Shown: positions 26,757-35,389 of the stretch, piece after piece
How positions within the stretch are numbered: the first letter of the stretch is position 1
How the letters are laid out: every line of letters begins with the position of its first letter
Source: Lyngbya sp. PCC 8106
GTDB taxonomy: Bacteria > Cyanobacteriota > Cyanobacteriia > Cyanobacteriales > Microcoleaceae
Length of the DNA stretch: 64,000 nucleotides
Direction of reading: 5' to 3'
NCBI RefSeq assembly: GCF_000169095.1
Contig: NZ_AAVU01000014.1
Coordinates: 62,001-126,000 of the forward strand
Program-made: the position numbers and the translations under genes
Notes under the pieces: generated by a model
The model's input: the letters and a program-made list of their open reading frames with translations, nothing else
Database searches by the model: none
What the model was told of the DNA's origin: nothing

Positions 26757-27443
26757 TTATAAACGTTGATATTGTAGACGTAATTGTACCATTCCCGGTT
26801 TATCTTCTTCGATGAAAATATCCCGACGAACTTCTTCTAAACCTAACTGTTTAAACTGGGATAATTCCCCCTCTGATAACGGCCATAACGGCCAGGGCGG
26901 GCCATCAGGTTCGGTTTCACTATCCCGATAACGGGTAATAACAATTAATGTACCCTTCTTCGCAACTAACGAAGAAATCGCTTCAATACTATCTGATCGC
27001 ATTTTCAAAGGTAAAGCTTGAATGGTGCGACATTCAAACACAAAATCAAAACTATGTTGTAAACTAGAATCAAGGTTAAATAAATCCCCAACAAAATAAT
27101 TAACCTCGGAATCAGGAAAACGTTGTTGACACCAAGAAATCGCGGTGGGAGAGATATCAAACGCAGTCACTTTAAAGCCTAATTTCGCTAAAACTTCCGC
27201 ATCATCACCTAACCCGCAACCAATCACAATCGCTGTTTTTCCTTCTGTTTGGGGTGGATATTTCTCCAACCAATCTTGTAGATAGGGATGAGTGGTTGAT
27301 TTCGCCCAAGGAACTTGAGAACTATCGCCTTTGGCGTCAGTATACACCGTTTCAAACCATCCCGTCGCATCGTTATTTTTTAGAGATTCACTTGCGAGAT
27401 CAACAATTTTCTTTCTGAGGTTTTCGAGGTTGTTTTCAGACAT
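26757..27443 (-). CDS. SAM-dependent methyltransferase (thiopurine methyltransferase-like)
   Basis: The 228-residue protein has the SAM motif AIVIGCGLGDDAEVLAKLG (about residues 71-89), the acidic end of strand two in VTAFDISPTAISWC, and FVFECRTIQALP. The layout with an early PWAKSTTHPYLQDWL segment resembles the TPMT-like methyltransferases widespread in cyanobacteria. The substrate is not known. It converges with the diguanylate cyclase gene, seven bases apart. Confidence 0.85.
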   Translation of the reverse strand: MSENNLENLRKKIVDLASESLKNNDATGWFETVYTDAKGDSSQVPWAKSTTHPYLQDWLEKYPPQTEGKTAIVIGCGLGDDAEVLAKLGFKVTAFDISPTAISWCQQRFPDSEVNYFVGDLFNLDSSLQHSFDFVFECRTIQALPLKMRSDSIEAISSLVAKKGTLIVITRYRDSETEPDGPPWPLWPLSEGELSQFKQLGLEEVRRDIFIEEDKPGMVQLRLQYQRL

Positions 27444-27470
27444 AATCGGTTAATAGTCTTGGTGTTTTTA

Positions 27471-27520
27471 TCCCCCCTTCTCCCTTAAAAAGAGAGTGAT
27501 GTAGTTGTCAAAAGGGGGGA
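27471..27520. repeat. Inverted repeat TCCCCCCTT/AAGGGGGGA
   Basis: Perfect 9-bp arms at 27471-27479 and 27512-27520, separated by 32 bases, between malQ and the methyltransferase gene. It may act as a terminator for malQ but matches the C-run/G-run elements at 21716-21779. Confidence 0.65.
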
Positions 27521-27562
27521 TGATTAAATAAATGCAGCCTGAATAATGAAATACAGCCTGAA

Positions 27563-29080
27563 TTATCGGTTATACAACTTCGTCAATTCAAGTAAGCGAT
27601 CGCTAATTTGGGAAGTTAGCCAATCCGAACTTTCATAACGCCAACGCCAATTTCCTGCATTGATACTCGGATCATTCATGCGCCCGTTATTATCCAAACT
27701 GAACAAATCTTGTAGGGGAATAATTGCTTGATTCGCTACAGATTTCAAGGCTAAACGAATGAGTTCCCAATTAATTTCTTTAATCTCCCGAGGATCAGAA
27801 TAACCCAGATTTTGAGCAACGTGTTGTTTTTCTTGTTCTCCAGCACGATTCCACCAACCAACAGTCGTATCGTTATCGTGAGTTCCCGTATAAACCAAAC
27901 AATTCTGTACAAAATTGTGAGGAAGATAGGGATTTTTGGGGGTATCTGCAAAAGCAAACAACAAAATCTTCATCCCCGGAAGTTCAAAGTAATCCCGCAA
28001 AGCTTCAACTTCGGGGGTAATAATTCCCAAATCTTCCGCCAAAACAGGTAAACTTCCAAGACTCTGGCGAATGGCTTCAAAAAATTCCTTGTCAGGGCCT
28101 TTAATCCATTCCCCATTCATAGCAGTTTCTTCACCTGCGGGAACTCGCCAATAAGCTTCAAATCCTCGGAAGTGATCAATCCGGACTAAATCAGCATAGG
28201 CAAGGGTAGCTTTAAACCGTTCAATCCACCAAGCATAGCCCGTGCGTTTTAGCTCATCCCAATCATAAACCGGATTACCCCAAAGCTGACCCGTTTCGCT
28301 AAAATAATCAGGCGGAACCCCTGCAATATAAGCAGATTCGAGGGTTTGAGGATCGAGTTGGAAGATATTCGGTTGCGCCCAGACATCAGAACTATTGTGA
28401 CAAACATAGATCGAGATATCCCCAATGATAGAAATGCCTTGATCATTGGCGTAACGACGCAGATTTCGCCATTGTTCAAAAAACTTGAACTGAAGGAACT
28501 TATGATAGAGAATGCGATCAGCAAGTTCTTCAGATTTGGCTTTCATCGCCTCGGGTTCCCGACGAGCGATCGCGGAGTCCCATTTATTCCAGGGTAAGCC
28601 ATCATAGGCTTCTAGCAAGGCCATAAATAGGGCATAATCTTCTAACCAGGCTGATGTCTCCTGACAGAAAGATGTAAACTGCGGATTAGCATTGTCAGAC
28701 AGAGACTTCCGAAAACGCTCAAAAGCTTGTTCCAGAAACTTTGTCTTATGAGGGATAACGCGATCAAAATTAACTCGGTTGGGGACAACATCCTCACTGG
28801 GGGGTAAGGGAGTTAATTCATCCGCATTCAGTAGCCCTTGTTCGACTAACTGATCCAAACTAATCAGTAAAGGATTTCCAGCAAAGGTGCTAAAGTTCAT
28901 AATATAGGGGGAATGCTCGTACCCTGTCGGGCCAAGCGGCAAAATTTGCCAAAGCGTTTGACCGCTTCTATCCAAGAAGTCGATGAACTCATAGGCAGAT
29001 TGCCCTAAATCGCCGATCCCGTAAGGACTGGGTAAGCAGGTCGGGTGCAATAGAATCCCACTTGCACGTTTAAACGTCAT
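27563..29080 (-). CDS. malQ: 4-alpha-glucanotransferase (amylomaltase)
   Basis: The enzyme transfers maltosyl and longer glucan segments and is part of glycogen and malto-oligosaccharide turnover. The 505-residue GH77 protein has the start RASGILLHPTCLPSPYGIGDLG, the region LVRIDHFRGFEAYW with the catalytic Asp, PVLAEDLGIITPEV with the acid/base Glu, and YTGTHDNDTTVGWW with the third acidic residue. The frame extends to 29149, but the ATG at 29080 matches family length and is preferred. It is divergent from the trehalose synthase gene, which uses related substrates. Confidence 0.95.
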   Translation of the reverse strand: MTFKRASGILLHPTCLPSPYGIGDLGQSAYEFIDFLDRSGQTLWQILPLGPTGYEHSPYIMNFSTFAGNPLLISLDQLVEQGLLNADELTPLPPSEDVVPNRVNFDRVIPHKTKFLEQAFERFRKSLSDNANPQFTSFCQETSAWLEDYALFMALLEAYDGLPWNKWDSAIARREPEAMKAKSEELADRILYHKFLQFKFFEQWRNLRRYANDQGISIIGDISIYVCHNSSDVWAQPNIFQLDPQTLESAYIAGVPPDYFSETGQLWGNPVYDWDELKRTGYAWWIERFKATLAYADLVRIDHFRGFEAYWRVPAGEETAMNGEWIKGPDKEFFEAIRQSLGSLPVLAEDLGIITPEVEALRDYFELPGMKILLFAFADTPKNPYLPHNFVQNCLVYTGTHDNDTTVGWWNRAGEQEKQHVAQNLGYSDPREIKEINWELIRLALKSVANQAIIPLQDLFSLDNNGRMNDPSINAGNWRWRYESSDWLTSQISDRLLELTKLYNR

Positions 29081-29514
29081 AACTAAATACTGAGTTTGGA
29101 TTATTTCAACATCATATCTACTAAGCTCCTTTGATCGGTATATCCTCAATAAAAAATTTGGGAGAAATCCTAATCCTTTTTCCCTCTTTTTCCGAGAATC
29201 CCAACAGATCTAAAGGTCATCGCGACTGAGGAATGAAAAATTGAGCTGAGTGATTTGATCCAGACTTAGGACTTTAATCTGATGTCGATTGTAATCAATA
29301 AAGACTTTTCTCAAAATCTATCTTAAGTTAGAGGAAAGTCAGCGCAAATGATGCTGGAACCCCGCCAACGCCTTATGGGTGTATAACTTCAGGTAAGTGC
29401 AATCAAACGATCGCGAAGTCTCAGTAGAGGCATCTAAACATTTGTGACTTTGTGTTTGTCCGATGGCTTTGAGATGATTGTGTAATTTGTAACTCAGACT
29501 AAATATTCGTGAAT
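29081..29514. other. Divergent regulatory region between malQ and treS
   Basis: About 430 bases separate two divergent alpha-glucan genes and must contain both promoters. One near-HIP1 site (CGATCGCG at 29409) is present. I recognise no operator, riboswitch or gene. Confidence 0.5.
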
Positions 29515-32500
29515 ATGCAACATTCCAAACTTAGTAACGATCCCCTCTGGTTTAAAGATGCCATTATTTATGAGGTGCCTGTTCGCGCCTATGCTGATAG
29601 TAATGAGGATGGTATTGGTGATTTTCTGGGTTTAACCGAAAAGTTAGACTACCTACAGGATTTAGGAGTCACTGCCATCTGGATATTGCCATTTTTCCCT
29701 TCACCGTTGCGCGATGATGGCTATGATATCTCCGACTACATGAATGTTAACCCCATTTATGGCACCTTAGAAGACTTTCAAACGCTTCTCGATGCCGCCC
29801 ACGAACGGGGAATTCGGGTAATTGCCGAACTTGTTGTCAATCATACTTCCGATCAGCATCCTTGGTTTCAACGGGCCAGACGAGCGCCCAAAGACAGCAA
29901 AGAACGGGATTTTTATGTTTGGAGTGATACCCCCGACAAATATTCAGACGTCCGAATTATCTTCCAAGATTTTGAAACCTCTAACTGGGCATGGGACCCG
30001 GTAGCGAAAGCCTATTACTGGCATCGTTTCTACTCTCACCAACCCGATCTCAACTACGAGAATCCCGAACTTCAAAAGGCGGTGTTAGATGTTCTCGACT
30101 TTTGGATGGGAATGGGAGTTGATGGAATTCGCCTAGATGCCGTACCTTATCTGTTTGTTCGCGAAGGGACAAACTGTGAGAACTTACCGGAAACTCATGG
30201 GTTCCTCAAAAAACTGCGGAGTCATCTTGATTCCAAATTTGACAACCGGATGATGTTAGCAGAAGCCAACCAATGGCCAGAAGATGCGGCTTCCTATTAT
30301 GGGGAGGGAGATGAATGTCACATGAACTTCCACTTCCCCCTGATGCCCCGTCTGTTCATGTCATTGCGGATGGAAGACAGTTTCCCCATTATTGATATTC
30401 TTAACCAAACCCCCGCTATTCCCTCGAACTCTCAGTGGGCGTTGTTCCTGCGAAATCACGATGAACTGACTTTAGAAATGGTCACAGATGAAGATCGTGA
30501 CTATATGTACAAAGTCTACGCCCAAGATCATCAAGCCCGCATCAACTTAGGAATTCGTCGTCGGTTAGCCCCGCTACTGAGTAATGATCGCCGCCAAATT
30601 GAGTTGATGAACAGTTTACTGCTGTCTCTGCCGGGAACGCCTGTGCTGTATTATGGCGATGAAATTGGCATGGGGGATAACATCTATATTGGCGATCGCA
30701 ACGGGGTACGGACACCGATGCAGTGGAGTCCTGATCGCAATGCCGGATTTAGTCGCGCTAACCCTCAAAAGCTATATCAACCGATTGTTGTAGACTCTGA
30801 ATACCACTTTGAAGCCGTTAACGTCGAAGCCCAAAGTGAGAACCCTAACTCGCTGTTGTCGTGGATGAAGCGCCTGATTGCCATGCGGAAGCGCTTTCAA
30901 GCCTTTGGTCGCGGCACTTTTGAGTTATTGCACCCGGAAAACCGTAAGGTATTAGCGTTTGTTCGGACTTATAGCGGTGAACATCTTCTCGTTGTTGCCA
31001 ACCTTTCCCGGTTTGTACAGACGGTAGAGTTGGATCTATCTGCCTTTGCCGGAATGGTGCCTGTCGAAATTTTTGGTCGGACTCAGTTCCCCAAAATTGA
31101 AAAGTCGTCTTATTTCCTCAGTATCAGTCCCTACGGCTTTTTCTGGTTCATGTTGCAACTTGATCCGAGTATTGCCAAAGAACCCCTACCGCAGAAAAAA
31201 CTACCTGCTTTAGCCGTCTCTCAAAGTTGGAAACAAGTCCTAGATCGTTCTGAATATAAGAGCAAACTCGAAGCGATTTTAACCGAGTACCTTCTCAGTT
31301 GTCGCTGGTTTGTAGGCCGCTCTCAAGTGATCCAGTCGGTTCATATTAGTGATATGATTCCGATTCTGCACCAGGAAACAGAAGCGGTGATTTCCTTGAT
31401 TCAGGTCGAATATACCGAAGGATTTCCCGATACCTATGTACTCCCCCTGAGTTACGCGACTGAAGAACGGGCTAAAGAGATTCAGGAGTCGATGCCCCAA
31501 GCGGTTGTAGCGTCGCTGAAAGTTGATGATCAAACCGGAATTTTGTTTGATGCGATCGCATCGGATAATTTCATGGGCGCATTGCGAGAGATGATTGTCA
31601 ATCGAGGCACTTACCCCGGTAAGAAAGGCCGCCTGATTGCGACTAGCTCTGATTTGATTAATAAGGAAGGCGATACGCTACAAGGCAGCTTTGAGACGTC
31701 TCTAGAAAAAGGTAATCGGATTAATACGCTCGTTGTCTACGGAGGACGGTTTGTGTTTAAACTGTTCCGGCGTGTAGAAGAAGGGATTAACCCAGAACTA
31801 GAAGTCCGTCATTTCCTCGGAACTCGCGCCCCTCTAGCTCATATTGCTCCTGTGGTTGGGGGGTTAGAATACCGTCGTCAACGCTCAGAAGCAATGACTA
31901 TTGGGGTTTTACAGCCTTATATTCCTGATGCGACCAATGCTTGGACTTTTACTCTTGATATTCTCCGAGATTATTTTGATCGCGTCGGTGTTGAACAAGC
32001 AACTTTAGAAGAAATCCCGCTTCCCACGGAAGAATTAGTGGATTTAGTTGAACAATCTGTCCCAGAATTAGCCGCCCTGACGATTGGTTCCTATCTCAGT
32101 AATGCCGAACTTTTGGGTCAACGCACCGCAGAAATGCACATTGCATTATCGGGTGATCATGAAAATCCTGACTTTTCACCTGCCCCGTTCACCTCTCTCT
32201 ACCAACGTTCGATTTATCAGTATTCTCGTAACCTCACCGGACAAGTCTTCCTGCGGTTGAAAAAGCTGCTTCCAACTCTCCCGATGACGACTCAAACCCT
32301 GGGGCGTCAATTACTAACTCGCAAAGACTATTTACTCGCCCGACTGCGACAAGTTCTCGACCTCAAGATTACCGCCATGCGAACTCGCTGTCATGGAAAC
32401 TATTGTCTTGATGAGGTTCTGTTTACCGGGAAAGATTTTGTCATCCTGGATTTTGAGGGAGAAGCCTACCGCACTTTAAATGAACGTCGGATGAAGCGTT

Positions 32501-32844
32501 CACCCCTGCGAGATGTTGCCGGAATGCTACTCTCGTTTGATTATGCGACTCGTGTTGCTTTACGCAATGAAGTCGAAAATGGCATGATTCGTGAAGAAAA
32601 TCTCTCGCAAATGCAGCAATGGGGACAATTTTGGTCAACTTGGGTGCGATCAGCTTTCCTCAAGAGTTATCTGGAGACTGCTGGTAAAGACTCATTCCTT
32701 CCTAGCAATCGCAATGAGTTAGAGGTGTTGCTAGAGTGTTATTTGCTCGAAAATGCCATTCAAGATTTGGGCAATTATCTCCAAGAGTCTGACGAGATGC
32801 TAGATATTTCGATTCAGCTTTTGATTGATTTAGCCGCGACTTAA
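29515..32844 (+). CDS. treS: Trehalose synthase fused to maltokinase
   Basis: The 1109-residue protein has an N-terminal GH13 domain (about 1-560) that interconverts maltose and trehalose: GIRLDAVPYL (nucleophile Asp), MLAEANQWPED (acid Glu) and FLRNHDELTLE (third acid). The C-terminal half (about 590-1105) is a maltokinase-like domain, seen in LSCRWFVGRSQ, HGNYCLDEVLF and FVILDFEGEAYR, the phosphotransferase loop and metal site. Together the two halves could turn trehalose into maltose and then maltose-1-phosphate, the donor used by GlgE for alpha-glucan synthesis. No glgE is in the window. A GTG at 29509 is an alternative start. A hairpin terminator follows. Confidence 0.93.
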   Translation: MQHSKLSNDPLWFKDAIIYEVPVRAYADSNEDGIGDFLGLTEKLDYLQDLGVTAIWILPFFPSPLRDDGYDISDYMNVNPIYGTLEDFQTLLDAAHERGIRVIAELVVNHTSDQHPWFQRARRAPKDSKERDFYVWSDTPDKYSDVRIIFQDFETSNWAWDPVAKAYYWHRFYSHQPDLNYENPELQKAVLDVLDFWMGMGVDGIRLDAVPYLFVREGTNCENLPETHGFLKKLRSHLDSKFDNRMMLAEANQWPEDAASYYGEGDECHMNFHFPLMPRLFMSLRMEDSFPIIDILNQTPAIPSNSQWALFLRNHDELTLEMVTDEDRDYMYKVYAQDHQARINLGIRRRLAPLLSNDRRQIELMNSLLLSLPGTPVLYYGDEIGMGDNIYIGDRNGVRTPMQWSPDRNAGFSRANPQKLYQPIVVDSEYHFEAVNVEAQSENPNSLLSWMKRLIAMRKRFQAFGRGTFELLHPENRKVLAFVRTYSGEHLLVVANLSRFVQTVELDLSAFAGMVPVEIFGRTQFPKIEKSSYFLSISPYGFFWFMLQLDPSIAKEPLPQKKLPALAVSQSWKQVLDRSEYKSKLEAILTEYLLSCRWFVGRSQVIQSVHISDMIPILHQETEAVISLIQVEYTEGFPDTYVLPLSYATEERAKEIQESMPQAVVASLKVDDQTGILFDAIASDNFMGALREMIVNRGTYPGKKGRLIATSSDLINKEGDTLQGSFETSLEKGNRINTLVVYGGRFVFKLFRRVEEGINPELEVRHFLGTRAPLAHIAPVVGGLEYRRQRSEAMTIGVLQPYIPDATNAWTFTLDILRDYFDRVGVEQATLEEIPLPTEELVDLVEQSVPELAALTIGSYLSNAELLGQRTAEMHIALSGDHENPDFSPAPFTSLYQRSIYQYSRNLTGQVFLRLKKLLPTLPMTTQTLGRQLLTRKDYLLARLRQVLDLKITAMRTRCHGNYCLDEVLFTGKDFVILDFEGEAYRTLNERRMKRSPLRDVAGMLLSFDYATRVALRNEVENGMIREENLSQMQQWGQFWSTWVRSAFLKSYLETAGKDSFLPSNRNELEVLLECYLLENAIQDLGNYLQESDEMLDISIQLLIDLAAT

Positions 32845-32857
32845 TTTCTTAACTGTA

Positions 32858-32888
32858 GAAACCCGATCTCTCCCCGAAGTCGGGTTTC
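32858..32888 (+). terminator. Hairpin after treS
   Basis: Perfect 9-bp stem GAAACCCGA/TCGGGTTTC (32858-32866, 32880-32888) with a 13-base loop, 14 bases after the treS stop and followed by TCTAAT. The U-run is weak, so it could act partly as an end-protecting hairpin. Confidence 0.65.
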
Positions 32889-33034
32889 TCTAATGAGGTT
32901 TCATCTAAAATGTTGATGAGCAGTTGACCAAAAGCTGAGAGTTTTTCAGCTTCAATATTCTTGACCTTTAAATCTTTTTTTAAGTTTCGATTCAGGGGGT
33001 TAAAATAAAATATAGAGTCATTTAAGTCTAGAGA

Positions 33035-33499
33035 TTAGAATTCATCCGTAAACTCAATTCCAGTCAAAGCAAAACTAAAAAAATCGGGAGCTAGACGAAC
33101 TAATTGTTTGATCATCTCGTCATTAACCCAGAGAACAACCGGAAACCGGAAGTGACAAAACTCCTCCCGTACATAGTTCGTTGCAATCAGAAGCTGCTGG
33201 AGATGACGAACCGACTCAAAACCATCAACCATCACCGCATCGGGGGAGTGGTCGCTAAAATGACTAGCAATGGTGCTATAGAGAGTTTCCGTTGAACGGT
33301 CTAGGGTGAGTTCTTCGAGATGAACCGAACACAATTGATGTAACTCCTTGATCATCTGGTATCGGAGTTCACGACGGTTACAACAGGCTAAAATTAAGCA
33401 AAATTCACCTTGAGCCAAGGTAATCGAGCGAGCAAGTTGTTTTAAGGAACTGACGTTCTGGGGGTTAAGGAGTTGAGTGGCATAAAAAGAAGTGACCAT
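33035..33499 (-). CDS. Stand-alone N-terminal domain of cyanobacterial ATPase/TPR-type proteins
   Basis: The 154-residue protein begins MVTSFYATQLLNPQNVSSL and ends soon after LWVNDEMIKQLVRLAPDFFS. From memory, this is the pattern of the N-terminal domain of large cyanobacterial proteins that continue into TPR repeats; here nothing follows the stop. The start at 33499 is fixed by GGAGG nine bases ahead, so the upstream part of the frame to 33526 is not used. It is either a small protein in its own right or what remains of a larger gene. No function is claimed. Confidence 0.65.
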   Translation of the reverse strand: MVTSFYATQLLNPQNVSSLKQLARSITLAQGEFCLILACCNRRELRYQMIKELHQLCSVHLEELTLDRSTETLYSTIASHFSDHSPDAVMVDGFESVRHLQQLLIATNYVREEFCHFRFPVVLWVNDEMIKQLVRLAPDFFSFALTGIEFTDEF

Positions 33500-33874
33500 C
33501 GGTATAGACCTCCAAGTCCAATCCAATACATTTATATCTAGGGATAGAGCCAGCCTGAGAGTTTTAAGGGGTAAATTTTTCTATAGTAGAATATCAAGAT
33601 AGAGAGCGATCAGACATCGCCCAAAAGAGTGGATCGTATAAATCGATAGTCTACCCTGGGCTTACTTTATAGAAATATCAACCTATTAGTAGTCTACCTT
33701 TTAACAAACTTTTTGAACAGATCGTATTTATACAGACGCTTTAGGTAGCACTGCGATTAATGTTTTCTGTAAATTTTCTGAAGTCGCTCAGTAGAGATTC
33801 TGGGTTATGGATACACTCAGACAATAAAATCGGGCGAGTATGACCCCACCCGAGTAATTTTTTGAGCTTATTTT
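33500..33874. other. Intergenic region with the M48 gene terminator
   Basis: The region holds the promoter of the 33035-33499 gene and, at its right end, the terminator of the M48 peptidase gene. Otherwise I see nothing in it. Confidence 0.5.
33822..33853 (-). terminator. Intrinsic terminator of the M48 peptidase gene
   Basis: On the minus strand TCGGG pairs with CCCGA (33849-33853 and 33830-33834) with further partial pairing inside, followed directly by TTTTATT. It lies 22 bases after the stop. Confidence 0.6.
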
Positions 33875-34723
33875 TTAAGACAATAAACGTTGCATCTTCG
33901 ACTGATAAGCCGCGTTATCCATCCCAGAACCGTTATTCGCGAGGGTGGGATTAATCATGGCTTCAAGAGCAGAAATCCGGTCATTTGTGGCGGGGTGAGT
34001 GCTTAAAATCGTGGGAACAGAACCCCCTTGCAGAAGTTTTTTCATAAAGTCAACTGCTGCTTTTTGGTCATATCCCGCTTTTCCGAGGTTAGTAATCCCA
34101 AACTGGTCTGCTTCGTATTCTGCTTTGCGACTATTTGGACGGCGGAGGGCTAATTCTACCCCAATTTGAATGGCGAGGCTTTCATCAAGTCCGGCGGCGG
34201 ATGCTACCCCTTGCGCGACTGCCATCTGACGCATTTGTTCAACGGAGTGACGCCCGACAATATGACCAATTTCGTGAGCAATAACACTAGCAAGTTCCGC
34301 TTCATTTTCGGCGGTTTCCATTAACCCGGTATTGACATAAACAAAACCTCCCATTGTCGCAAACGCATTAATACTCGAATCATTGACGACTTGAAAGGTG
34401 TAGGGAATATTGGAACGTTCGCTGATTTGGGCTAAACGTTGACCAATTTGATTAATATATTCTGTGGCTTCTGGGTTGCGAAGGAGTTTAACTTCCTTTT
34501 TTAATTGTTCGTTAATTTGACGACCCAGTGCTACTTCTTGTTGATTAGAAAGTGTTGTCAGTTGAATGACTTGAATCCCTCGAAAGATCAAATCTCGCCA
34601 AGAAATTGCCTGAGTCGCTGGGGCAGAACTAATCCAAAGACTAAAAGCAACGGTAATTGAAATCAGGGGATAAAACCAAGAACGAGAGGAACGTCGATGT
34701 ATAAAGGAGAAAGATTTAAACAT
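33875..34723 (-). CDS. M48 family metallopeptidase, exported
   Basis: The 282-residue zinc protease has an N-terminal membrane/signal segment (WFYPLISITVAFSLWISSAPATQA) and the catalytic motif HEIGH in VIAHEIGHIVGRHS. The third zinc ligand is the Glu in KAEYEADQFG. The segment FATMGGFVYVNTGLM and this layout resemble the periplasmic BepA/YfgC-LoiP group, which degrades misassembled envelope proteins. The frame opens at a TTG (34729); the ATG at 34723 is chosen. It has no TPR tail, unlike BepA. Confidence 0.9.
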   Translation of the reverse strand: MFKSFSFIHRRSSRSWFYPLISITVAFSLWISSAPATQAISWRDLIFRGIQVIQLTTLSNQQEVALGRQINEQLKKEVKLLRNPEATEYINQIGQRLAQISERSNIPYTFQVVNDSSINAFATMGGFVYVNTGLMETAENEAELASVIAHEIGHIVGRHSVEQMRQMAVAQGVASAAGLDESLAIQIGVELALRRPNSRKAEYEADQFGITNLGKAGYDQKAAVDFMKKLLQGGSVPTILSTHPATNDRISALEAMINPTLANNGSGMDNAAYQSKMQRLLS

Positions 34724-35389
34724 AGTCAACGGGTGTGAAAAACATGATTAAAGCAGGCTTGGAAACGACCTGTGATTGGATTGATATCCTGTGTTAAATC
34801 TGTAGACGTATTTTGTTGCCTCGAAGTTCGGGCAGTATTACTATTACATACCGACCTGAACAAAGCCATCCCGGAAAGTGCGACTAATGTAAGTTTTCTA
34901 ATGAATCAATCTGTCGGTTGATCTGCTTGTTCGCCTCACTCCCCTAGAGTCAATGATTCATAAGCTTTCATCTCTGACCAGTATAGCGACTTTTTTCGAT
35001 AATCTCCAATCGATGGGATTGTCTAACCTTTGAATGTTAATCGCTTAAACGACAGAAATGGAAAGGTTTTACCATTCGTTGTTCACTGAAGATCAAGTTA
35101 GAGTCAGGAAGTTTTGAGGAAGTTTTGAGAAAAATATTAAATAGGTTTAGGTCAATATGATATCATAAATAGCTATTCGGGTGATTGGCAAATTGCTAGT
35201 GAACCCAACTCCAGAAAACTCAAATATTAGTGATTGCTTGTGTTTGGAAATAGTCTAGAAAATGGTATATTACCAAAAGTTATCAGATAGATTGTTTAAA
35301 TCTGAAATTGTCAGCTTTTTAATTAAAATTTAAAAAGACATGGGTTGTATTGAAAATACTGAGTCGTTTACAACTTACAAATACAGGGC
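34724..35389. other. Long intergenic region upstream of the kinase-GGDEF-EAL gene
   Basis: More than 650 bases, increasingly AT-rich toward the right. I see no open frame with family features, no tRNA and no strong hairpin. It presumably holds the divergent promoters of the M48 gene and the large signalling gene. Confidence 0.5.
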
